40,792 bases of DNA, taken from positions 1-40,792 of the IMG/VR virus record IMGVR_UViG_3300042559_000319. One strand, given 5' to 3'. Source of the stretch: a virus. A program made the position numbers and the translations under genes. The notes under the pieces are model-generated. The model searched no databases, was not told the origin of the DNA, and saw only the letters and a program-made list of their open reading frames with translations. Positions 19,896-27,563 of this stretch are shown in pieces. Positions within the stretch are counted from its first letter, which is position 1; each line of letters opens with the position of its first letter.

Positions 19896-22800
19896 CTACG
19901 CATACCTGATGATGTAGTAAATATCAACTACATCCACGTTGTGGCTGTGGTTGACACTGTTGTCTCCAGCATTAGAAGTAATGGTGTGACTGTGGTTAGC
20001 ACTTTCATTACCAGCATTTGATGTGATGGTGTGGGCGTGGTTAGCAGATATACCCCCAGTGTTGCCTGAGAAACCGTGGGTGTGGTTAACAGTAATACCT
20101 GAAGTAGTCTTACTAGTGTTGCCGCCGAAGTAGTTGTGAGCATGATCAGCACTTACGTTGCCTGTGTTACCACTATAGGCATGAGTATGGTTGGCGCTCT
20201 CAGTAGCCGAATTAGAAGTAATTGTATGAACATGGCTAGCGCTCTGATTACCCGCATTAGAGGTAATTGTATGGCTGTGATTGACACTCTGACTAGAAGT
20301 TGTAGTTGTCTTAGGTACACTCGGGACCGCTCCAGCAGCAAGACCTAGGGCAAGCCTTGTAGTGAAGTTCGGAAGATTGAAAGTACCACTACCTGATCCG
20401 TACCGATCTCCGATAGCGGCGTACAGATCGGCGTACGTCCCTGTAGTTGATAGAGACGCTCCGTTACAAAGTACCCATCCACTAGGCAGTGATGTGTATG
20501 CAGGAGCGGTACCACCAGTGGCTGCACCCGGCCACATAACAATAGAACCAATAGGGCCTGATGACCCTTGGAATCCCTGATTTCCTTGATTTCCTTGATT
20601 TCCTTGGTTACCCTGCGACCCTTGGTTCCCTTGCGACCCCTGATTTCCTTGGAAGCCTTGTGCTCCGGTATCGCCTTGGAATCCTTGGCTTCCGTCGTTT
20701 CCTTGAGGTCCTTGGAAACCCGTAGCGCCGGGTATTCCTTCATTACCTTGGTTTCCTTGGGAACCGGTATCGCCTTGCGAACCCTGAGAGCCTGTATCCC
20801 CCTGCGCTCCAGTTTCACCTTGGTTACCCTGAGAACCTGTAGACCCCTGAACACCTTGTGTTCCTTGGGAACCGGTATCTCCTTGATTTCCCTGTGTACC
20901 CTGAGAACCTGTGTCGCCCTGATTTCCTTGAGCGCCAACATCACCCTGAGTTCCTTGGGAGCCGGTAAGACCTTGATTGCCTTGGAAGCCTTGCGCTCCA
21001 TCGACACCTTGCGTTCCTTGGAACCCCTGATGACCCTGAACGCCCTGAACGCCGTCGTCACCTTGGTGCCCTTGATAGCCCTGAGGTCCATCGTTTCCTT
21101 GGAATCCTTGGTTGCCTTGAAAGCCCTGAGAACCGGTATCGCCTTGGGCACCTTCGTACCCCTGCGGACCTATAGCACCTTGTTCGCCCTGTGCTCCGGT
21201 GTCACCTTGATGACCTTGTACGCCCTGCGTACCTTGAGCGCCGGTATCGCCCTGCGCTCCGGTGTCTCCCTGTGTTCCTTGAGCACCAGTGTCACCCTGA
21301 GCGCCGGTATCGCCTTGAGTACCTTGAGGCCCTTCGTTACCAGTAGATCCTTGAACGCCATCGGCTCCCTGAGAACCTTGAGCGCCGGTAGCACCAGCAG
21401 AGCCTTGCGGTCCTTCGCCACCCATGTCGCCCTGAGATCCCTGAACACCAGTGTCACCCTGAGGACCTGTGTCTCCCTGAGTACCTTGCGGACCCACTTC
21501 TCCTTGCGCCCCAGTGTCGCCCTGAGACCCCTGTGAGCCTGTTGAACCCTGCGCCCCGGTATTTCCTTGGGTTCCCTGTGCTCCAGTGTCTCCTTGGTGA
21601 CCCTGAGCGCCTTCGATGCCTTGGAAACCCTGAACACCGTCAGAACCCTGAACACCCTGAGCACCAGCGGCTCCTTGATGGCCTTGGAATCCCTGAGGTC
21701 CGGCATCGCCTTGGAATCCCTGAGGACCTGTGTCACCTTGTGACCCAACATCACCCTGAGAGCCTTGGGAACCTGTCTCTCCCTGTACGCCCTGAGAACC
21801 GGTATCCCCTTGAGGACCTGTGTCTCCCTGATATCCCTGAGGACCTTGGTCTCCTTGAGCGCCTACGCTTCCTTGAGCGCCAGTATCACCTTGTGGTCCG
21901 GTGTCTCCCTGAGTTCCTTGCGTACCCTGCGATCCCTGAGGACCTTCAATAGTCCCCACATTGTCCCAGCCGGAGCCGTCCCATACATATAGATCGCCAT
22001 CGACAAGATACCCGTCACCGAGTGACCCGGTCGGGTGGTCTGCGATTAATTCAGCGTAAGTAGCATATGAGCCGAGGATAGTGACTGAGGTACCGTCGTT
22101 ACCTTGGTATCCCTGAGTCCCCTGTACGCCTTGAGTGCCTTGTACGCCCTGCGTACCTTGGCTTCCCTGAGCACCGGTATCACCTTGATACCCCTGTACG
22201 CCCTGAGAACCGGTATCCCCTTGATTTCCTTGGAAACCTTGATTTCCTTGGAAGCCTTGTACACCCTGATTACCTTGAGTTCCTTGAAACCCTTGATTTC
22301 CTTGTGAACCTTGTACGCCTTGATGGCCCTGAGGTCCGCTCAGACCCTGAGGACCCTCGTTACCCTGAGCGCCTTCTACGCCTTGAAATCCCTGATGTCC
22401 TTGAACACCTTGAGAACCTTGTGCTCCGGTGTCACCCTGCGTCCCTTGGGAACCAGTAAATCCCTGTACACCCTGAGAGCCAGTGTCACCTTGATTTCCC
22501 TGTGACCCTTGGTTGCCTTGATTACCTTGGAAACCCTGATTGCCTTGCGTTCCCTGAACACCTTGGTTGCCCTGATTACCTTGAAATCCTTGGTGACCCT
22601 GAACACCCTGATGTCCTTGGAAGCCTTGAGGGCCTTCTGATCCTACTTGACCCTGATATCCCTGATGGCCTTGGACACCCTGTGTCCCCTGAACGCCTTG
22701 AAACCCTTGGTGTCCTTGTACGCCCTGAGAACCAACGTCGCCTTGGAAACCCTGAACACCCTGATGTCCTTGGACACCCTGATACCCCTGATTACCTTGC

Positions 22801-23522
22801 GAACCGGTCTCTCCTTGGAAACCCTGATGACCTTGGTGACCCTGTGATCCCTGAGATCCTTCAAACCCTTGTGGGCCGATAGAACCTTGTGATCCCTGAG
22901 AACCTACTTCGCCTTGAGAACCTTGCGTACCCTGATACCCAACGTCACCTTGATGACCTTGTGTACCCTGTACGCCTTCTTCGCCTTGGTGACCCTGTAC
23001 GCCCTGTGAGCCTGTGTCTCCTTGGGGTCCCTGAGAACCTTGGACTCCTTGTACGCCATCTACACCCTGAGGACCTTGGTAACCGTTAGACCCCTGATTA
23101 CCTTGGTACCCCTGATAGCCACGCTGTCCCTGCGGACCTTGCGAACCGGTAGTTCCCTGCGCTCCTGTAACTCCCTGAGGACCTACAGCGCCTTGGTTAC
23201 CTTGATAGCCCCTAGCGCCTTGATACCCCTGATAACCACGGGTACCTTGGTTACCTTGATAACCCTGAGCACCACGCTGGCCGGACGAACCTTGGTATCC
23301 CTGCGTACCACGAGAACCCTGATTGCCTTGGGCACCTTCGTCTCCCTCTGCTCCTTGGGCACCCTGATTCCCCTGAGCGCCCTGAGGGCCTCGGGGTCCT
23401 GACAAAGGGGTAGTAATGGTCCCTACGGTATTTGTAGGAGCACCGGGAGTAATGATGATCTCAGTGGGGGCCTGAGGGTTGATAGTGACCGGAGAATTAT
23501 TGTTAACGGGAATGATTTCCAT
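19896..23522 (-). CDS. Collagen-like fibre protein with tail-collar and HxH-rich tip
   Basis: This 1208-residue protein starts with about 40 non-repetitive residues. Two long Gly-X-Y stretches follow (about residues 42-475 and 527-985), split by a small non-collagen module of about 50 residues (ILGSYATYAELIADHPTG ... LYVWDGSGWDNVG). Residue Y is mostly Gln; proline appears at X (GPQ). From about residue 988 a tail-collar domain (GSIVMWPGAATGG, PSGWVLCNGA) is followed by eight HxH motifs in near-repeated units. HxH motifs bind iron in trimeric phage needle tips such as T4 gp37. It is probably a trimeric, very long, thin fibre. GAGG precedes ATG 23522. Confidence 0.92.
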   Translation of the reverse strand: MEIIPVNNNSPVTINPQAPTEIIITPGAPTNTVGTITTPLSGPRGPQGAQGNQGAQGAEGDEGAQGNQGSRGTQGYQGSSGQRGAQGYQGNQGTRGYQGYQGARGYQGNQGAVGPQGVTGAQGTTGSQGPQGQRGYQGYQGNQGSNGYQGPQGVDGVQGVQGSQGPQGDTGSQGVQGHQGEEGVQGTQGHQGDVGYQGTQGSQGEVGSQGSQGSIGPQGFEGSQGSQGHQGHQGFQGETGSQGNQGYQGVQGHQGVQGFQGDVGSQGVQGHQGFQGVQGTQGVQGHQGYQGQVGSEGPQGFQGHQGVQGHQGFQGNQGNQGVQGTQGNQGFQGNQGNQGSQGNQGDTGSQGVQGFTGSQGTQGDTGAQGSQGVQGHQGFQGVEGAQGNEGPQGLSGPQGHQGVQGSQGNQGFQGTQGNQGVQGFQGNQGFQGNQGDTGSQGVQGYQGDTGAQGSQGTQGVQGTQGVQGTQGYQGNDGTSVTILGSYATYAELIADHPTGSLGDGYLVDGDLYVWDGSGWDNVGTIEGPQGSQGTQGTQGDTGPQGDTGAQGSVGAQGDQGPQGYQGDTGPQGDTGSQGVQGETGSQGSQGDVGSQGDTGPQGFQGDAGPQGFQGHQGAAGAQGVQGSDGVQGFQGIEGAQGHQGDTGAQGTQGNTGAQGSTGSQGSQGDTGAQGEVGPQGTQGDTGPQGDTGVQGSQGDMGGEGPQGSAGATGAQGSQGADGVQGSTGNEGPQGTQGDTGAQGDTGAQGTQGDTGAQGDTGAQGTQGVQGHQGDTGAQGEQGAIGPQGYEGAQGDTGSQGFQGNQGFQGNDGPQGYQGHQGDDGVQGVQGHQGFQGTQGVDGAQGFQGNQGLTGSQGTQGDVGAQGNQGDTGSQGTQGNQGDTGSQGTQGVQGSTGSQGNQGETGAQGDTGSQGSQGDTGSQGNQGNEGIPGATGFQGPQGNDGSQGFQGDTGAQGFQGNQGSQGNQGSQGNQGNQGNQGNQGFQGSSGPIGSIVMWPGAATGGTAPAYTSLPSGWVLCNGASLSTTGTYADLYAAIGDRYGSGSGTFNLPNFTTRLALGLAAGAVPSVPKTTTTSSQSVNHSHTITSNAGNQSASHVHTITSNSATESANHTHAYSGNTGNVSADHAHNYFGGNTSKTTSGITVNHTHGFSGNTGGISANHAHTITSNAGNESANHSHTITSNAGDNSVNHSHNVDVVDIYYIIRYA
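20566..23400 (-). repeat. Nine-base-periodic Gly-X-Y coding repeat
   Basis: Almost the whole segment is built of codon triplets GGN-NNN-CAR and near variants, broken once at about 21945-22095. The plus strand shows endless variations of the unit CCTTGNNNN. The repeat keeps several frames open on both strands, which yields spurious open frames. Such DNA favours recombination and length change. Confidence 0.9.
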
Positions 23523-23528
23523 GAGTTA

Positions 23529-24191
23529 TTACCTCACGGTCCACTCAGTAACAATCCTTGCCTTGCCCCGGAGGTGCGTCTTAACGACATCATCAACTGT
23601 ACGAGTCTGAAGATCCCAGCGGTACCAGTTTCCGGGGAGGATAAGGGAACTATCCGTAGCGGGCAGTGTAAGGGTCACACGAGTAGCCCATCGTTCTAGA
23701 TCATCAGTATCAAAGCCTTGGATAAGTTCAGAAGTAGTATCAAACTGGGCAACGATACTGTTACCACGCCACCAGTTGTACTGGTAGCCGTAGGCAGGGA
23801 CCCAGTAATCAGAAGCGTAGGTAGAGTAGATGTAAGGATTACGAACCTGAGAAGACCACGTCGTCTCAACCCACTCCGGCTGATCGACTTCTTCGGGATC
23901 GACGTGTGTCCAGTTGACATCAGTAAACAGGAACTGGAACTCAGCAGTGTCGCCCTGAACCCATTCAAGGTTATACGCCTGAGGCAGTAGGCTGGCGGTA
24001 TTAGTAGATGTTGTTGTAGTCACCGATACTCCTGAGAATCCGGCTGGGGGCCAGTTTGCTTCGTCTGCGTATTCGCTCATACCTAGAGGGTATGGTATTT
24101 CTTCAAGTTGCTCGGCGTATAACTCAGCGGCTGCGGTAACAGTATTTGGTACGAAAGATCCGACTCGGTAAACGACAGGTTCTGTCGCCAT
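23529..24191 (-). CDS. Uncharacterised virion protein in fibre cluster
   Basis: This 220-residue protein is rich in aromatic residues (Trp/Tyr) and beta-strand patterns. Examples are NLEWVQGDTAEFQFLFTDVNW, NPYIYSTYASDYWVPAYGYQYN and GNWYRWDLQTRTVDD. The 'QGDTAEFQF...' start of its main domain and the final 'W-Y-R-W-D-L-Q' strand recall the small beta-sandwich domains used to join phage fibres or receptor-binding proteins (BppU/LtfC-like), but similarity is weak. An AGGAGGT site precedes ATG 24191. Between two collar-domain fibre genes, an adaptor role is plausible. Confidence 0.72.
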   Translation of the reverse strand: MATEPVVYRVGSFVPNTVTAAAELYAEQLEEIPYPLGMSEYADEANWPPAGFSGVSVTTTTSTNTASLLPQAYNLEWVQGDTAEFQFLFTDVNWTHVDPEEVDQPEWVETTWSSQVRNPYIYSTYASDYWVPAYGYQYNWWRGNSIVAQFDTTSELIQGFDTDDLERWATRVTLTLPATDSSLILPGNWYRWDLQTRTVDDVVKTHLRGKARIVTEWTVR

Positions 24192-24205
24192 AGTATTTCT
24201 ACCTC

Positions 24206-25813
24206 CTACATCTTGATGTAGAAGTAGAGACTAAGTGTGGGAGGCTGAACGGTAAACGACGTACCGCTGCCAATAGTTCTATGTTCGGGAAGAGTGTGCG
24301 TATGCGCCGCAGCCGTACTCATAGTGTCAATAGTGTGAGTATGGGTTGATGAAGTACCGATTGAATGAAAGTGATTAGGAGCGCCGGTTACCGTGATGTT
24401 TGCAGTACCAAACATTGAATGAGGCTCAGGGAGAGTTCTATAGGTATGGCTAGCATCCGCAAAAGGAATATCCATACAACTATCGTGGTAAGCACCGGGG
24501 AAGGTAGCGACAATAGGGAAGCCGCCTTCCCAGTAATGCCAATGTCCTGAGTCAGAAGCGCTATGACCGTGGGCACCAGCGTCTCCGGTACCGCCAGTAT
24601 GTCCGTCGGCTGTATGAGTATGTGCCCCTCCACCTGCTGTCGTACCGGTATGAGCGTGGGCACCAGCCGCTTGTGTAGCGGTACCAGTACGGTGGCTATG
24701 AGGAGGTAGGTTTGCCTCGGTAAGAGTTACTGAGGAGCGTCCTGTACCGTCTAGTACGGTACCGTTGGTGGTTCCAATAGACCCTCCGGTAATATCACCA
24801 CCGCCAGCAGGGATACGTCCACGCATATCAGGCAGAGTGATGTTGCTACCTGATACCCATTCGGGGAACAGGGAAGGAAGATTGCCTGCCTCTGAGGTGG
24901 CGTAGATGCCACCTACTAGCGGTAACCACCCTGCCATTTTGTCAGGTGCCACAAGCGACTGAATGACGGAACCGGACGGAAGGTTAGGTTGGAGTGAAGT
25001 CCACTGTTTAGCGGCCTCGGTATCCAGTTTAACTACGCTGATATCACCGGTCGTGTTATCCACATAGACATCACCAATGTCTTTTGTAGACGCAGCAGGA
25101 CGACCTGCACCGTTACCCCACTCAATGGTTTCAGTGGTAATAACGTCTTTACCAGCAACAGTCGCTGACGAGGAGGCAGTAACTACATCTGCTGAGAACT
25201 CACCGGGAGTCCTGATAATACCGACACCGGAACGCTCAAGAGTAGTATCAACGACACTTGATCCGTCACCCCAAGAAATCTTGCCATTACCATTGATACT
25301 TACCTTGATATGAGTACCGCCACTGTCAAGGTTTTTAAGAATCATCGGTGTATCAACAGCAATGACTTCCGTCTGAAGGAAGTTACGCTTATCAATAACT
25401 CGTGATATACCGCTACCCCCCGAAGCCGGAATAAACACAGCAGCAAGCACAGTCATAGTGCTTGTTACATCAGGGAATACCGGATTAGCAGCAGGAGTAC
25501 CTGCTACTACTGCAAAGGGTGAAGCGAGGCTTGTATCGTAAACGATTAAGTCAAACCTAGCGGTAGCCGCTGGTGGTGATACGGAAAGATTAAGTCCCGG
25601 GGACAACGTATACAACTGACCTTCAACAACAAGAAGGTTAGGACCACCACCAACGGCTACAGTTGAGCCGCTGATAGAGATACTACAACCAGTAATAACA
25701 CCATATTGGCTGTTACCAAGGATCAGGAAATCGCCCTGATCCGGCTGTGCTGTCTGAAAGTCAGGAGCGAACGTATCGGCATTTGGGATACGGAACCCAT
25801 TACGAAGGGCCAT
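24206..25813 (-). CDS. Short tail-fibre protein with collar domain and HxH-rich tip
   Basis: This 535-residue protein has an N-terminal virion-attachment-like region (residues 1-170) of the type found in many phage fibre proteins (ALRNGFRIPNADTFAPDFQT, ARFDLIVYDTSLASPF). It then has a beta region and a tail-collar domain from about residue 282 (MAGWLPLVGGIYAT, ITLPDMRGRIPAGGG). The last third has eight HxH motifs (HSH, HAH, HTH, HGH, HWH, HFH and others), as in iron-binding fibre tips. It shares this tip style with the collagen-like protein but has no collagen repeat. Probably a receptor-binding or head-fibre protein. AGGAGC precedes ATG 25813. Confidence 0.85.
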   Translation of the reverse strand: MALRNGFRIPNADTFAPDFQTAQPDQGDFLILGNSQYGVITGCSISISGSTVAVGGGPNLLVVEGQLYTLSPGLNLSVSPPAATARFDLIVYDTSLASPFAVVAGTPAANPVFPDVTSTMTVLAAVFIPASGGSGISRVIDKRNFLQTEVIAVDTPMILKNLDSGGTHIKVSINGNGKISWGDGSSVVDTTLERSGVGIIRTPGEFSADVVTASSSATVAGKDVITTETIEWGNGAGRPAASTKDIGDVYVDNTTGDISVVKLDTEAAKQWTSLQPNLPSGSVIQSLVAPDKMAGWLPLVGGIYATSEAGNLPSLFPEWVSGSNITLPDMRGRIPAGGGDITGGSIGTTNGTVLDGTGRSSVTLTEANLPPHSHRTGTATQAAGAHAHTGTTAGGGAHTHTADGHTGGTGDAGAHGHSASDSGHWHYWEGGFPIVATFPGAYHDSCMDIPFADASHTYRTLPEPHSMFGTANITVTGAPNHFHSIGTSSTHTHTIDTMSTAAAHTHTLPEHRTIGSGTSFTVQPPTLSLYFYIKM

Positions 25814-25835
25814 TTGGAATTGCTCCTAGATTAGA

Positions 25836-27119
25836 TCAGTCAACAAGGACAGTAACGGTACCCTTAACGTCAACCTGACCATCCTTGTCAGTTGCGGTAA
25901 TGGTGTAAGTGCCGGGGGTGGCGTAGATGTGACTCAGGTCAAAGTTGGTGTCTTGACCATCACAGTCGGACCAACCGAACACTGTCACATATGCGTAGAC
26001 ACCATTCGGGGCGATAGTGATGCCATTGGCGTTAGCACCGACGTATTCAAAATCTTCAATGGTTTCCGTGTTGATGTCGATGTAGTACACGTCACCATTT
26101 CCATGAGTAACGTATGCAATATCGTCCTCATCGACCGCAATGGCCCACGGATAGTCCTCAGTAAGAACAAGATCAATAATTTCAAATGGGTCTGTGTCAA
26201 TGATAACTACACCGGCCTCACCGTTAAGTGCAACGGCAAGACGAGTTCCGGCGGCGTTCTTTGCAATACCGAACGGGTAATCGTGAGCGACAGCAGTGGG
26301 TCCAACTTCAATATTAGTGTAATCAACGAGGGTAGTAGCATCACTTTCAATGGCTGCAACCTGACCAAGTTCCCAAAGAGTGACGTAGAAAATACTACCG
26401 TCGTTGGAGAACACACCACGCATAGGCTCTGATCCGGCAACAGGGAATTCCAAGAAGCGATCAACTTCATCCGTAGCGGTATCGATGATATAGATGGAGT
26501 CATCCTCGGCGCAGGTGACCCAAAGTTCGGTACCGGCAGGGTTAATGACAACACCGGTCGGGTAAGCACCGACAGTAATTTCCTTGATGACCTCACGCTT
26601 AGCAGTGTCGATGACAAACACCCTGTCATCAAAGCCCTCTGTAGTTTGGCTAGAAGCGACATATACCTTACTACCGTCAGAGGTGGCAGTAATACCCCAT
26701 ACAAAGTAGTTGTTGGGGATAGCGATCTCGTCTAGGACCTGCTTGGATTGAAGATCCACGACACTAATACGACCGACTGGGTTGCCACTTTGGTCACCAG
26801 CCTCAGGCTGAGTGACGTAAGCGGTCTTGTTATCGGGAAGGATAGCCATCTCGTACGGGTTCGGATTATTAAACATGAACGGAACATCGACGACCTTGTT
26901 ACTGGTCTTAATACGAGAGATTGCACCACCCACTACCACGTCCTCTGTAGCAGTGCTGTCGCCCCAGTTAACGGTGTAGACGTTAGGAACCTGAAGGTTG
27001 TCAAACGTATAGGAACCGCTCCAGTCCTCAAGGACTGTGTTGGTACCTTCTTCGTCAGGAATGTCTACTACGCCGTCTCGGGCATTCATAGAAAGATAGT
27101 GGATGGTTGCAATACCCAT
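25836..27119 (-). CDS. YVTN beta-propeller inserted in a PKD-like domain (probable capsid/virion display protein)
   Basis: Residues about 72-380 form a YVTN-type beta-propeller. Units recur about every 40-45 residues with cores such as ISVVDLQSKQVLDEI, VFVIDTAKREVIKEI and IYIIDTATDEVDRF, each followed by G-x-x-x-x-x-D/P-x-G/D-x-x-x-Y/W-V. The N-terminus has YTVNWGDS (residues 48-55) and the C-terminus has HIYATPGTYTITATDKDGQ (397-415). These are the two halves of one PKD domain (W-G-D-G ... H-x-Y-x-x-P-G-T-Y-x-V). The propeller thus seems inserted into the PKD loop. Two genes after the capsid gene, it may be a head decoration. AAGGAG precedes ATG 27119. Confidence 0.85.
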   Translation of the reverse strand: MGIATIHYLSMNARDGVVDIPDEEGTNTVLEDWSGSYTFDNLQVPNVYTVNWGDSTATEDVVVGGAISRIKTSNKVVDVPFMFNNPNPYEMAILPDNKTAYVTQPEAGDQSGNPVGRISVVDLQSKQVLDEIAIPNNYFVWGITATSDGSKVYVASSQTTEGFDDRVFVIDTAKREVIKEITVGAYPTGVVINPAGTELWVTCAEDDSIYIIDTATDEVDRFLEFPVAGSEPMRGVFSNDGSIFYVTLWELGQVAAIESDATTLVDYTNIEVGPTAVAHDYPFGIAKNAAGTRLAVALNGEAGVVIIDTDPFEIIDLVLTEDYPWAIAVDEDDIAYVTHGNGDVYYIDINTETIEDFEYVGANANGITIAPNGVYAYVTVFGWSDCDGQDTNFDLSHIYATPGTYTITATDKDGQVDVKGTVTVLVD

Positions 27120-27131
27120 GGGGGTGGCTCC

Positions 27132-27443
27132 TTAGTGCCAAACCTTGCCGAGACCTTCAAGTTCTGCGGCAATGTAAATCGGGACTCGGTAACGATTACC
27201 TTGTTCAAAGGTGTATCGCTCTGTTCGACCAGCGGCAACGTAGGACATATCTTCAATGCTCTCGTTGACACGGATCACGACCGTCGGAACACCACCCTCA
27301 GTGCGGGCAGTGCTAGCGATTGGGTCAACTTCGACTTCGGGGAGGGGAGACGTGGTCATAACATTGGAAAGAGTTCCAATGCCCCCTTCAATTTCCTCAT
27401 TACGTTCGTCGTTCTGAGGCTTTACTGGCTTTGGTGCAGGCAC
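27132..27443 (-). CDS. Small acidic virion-associated protein, uncharacterised
   Basis: GTG 27443 has AGGAGA six bases upstream and is preferred to an in-frame ATG at 27503, which would place 20 extra residues without a ribosome-binding site. The 103-residue product has a flexible Pro/Lys/Glu-rich start (PAPKPVKPQNDERNEEIEGG) and a beta-rich C-terminus with PTVVIRVNESIEDMSYVAAG and RYRVPIYIAAELEGLGKVW. It lies directly after the capsid gene and before the propeller protein, so it may be a small decoration or anchoring protein. No family recognised. Confidence 0.7.
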   Translation of the reverse strand: MPAPKPVKPQNDERNEEIEGGIGTLSNVMTTSPLPEVEVDPIASTARTEGGVPTVVIRVNESIEDMSYVAAGRTERYTFEQGNRYRVPIYIAAELEGLGKVWH

Positions 27444-27503
27444 GGTGTGTTCTCCTATGAAAGGTTCGATACTGATTGATACTGCTTCTATGTAGTATCG
27501 CAC

Positions 27504-27534
27504 ACGGGGGCGGGCCTTGACGACCCACCCCCGT
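27504..27534 (-). terminator. GC-rich hairpin after the capsid gene
   Basis: Arms 27504-27514 and 27524-27534 form an 11-bp stem (one G-T wobble) with a nine-base loop. It lies 30 bases after the capsid stop and before the next gene. There is no T-run, so it may be a partial or rho-independent 'I-shaped' terminator, or an mRNA-stabilising end that raises capsid mRNA. A weaker repeat GATACT/AGTATC lies next to it (27468-27499). Confidence 0.6.
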
Positions 27535-27563
27535 ATCCGAAAGGTAATTCGGGGTACTGAAGA

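Noticed and set aside
20345-23402. Many long open frames on both strands across the collagen-like region
   Set aside because: They follow from the nine-base period of the Gly-X-Gln coding repeat. Their products are low-complexity (Leu/Thr or Lys/Arg-rich) and they lack ribosome-binding sites.
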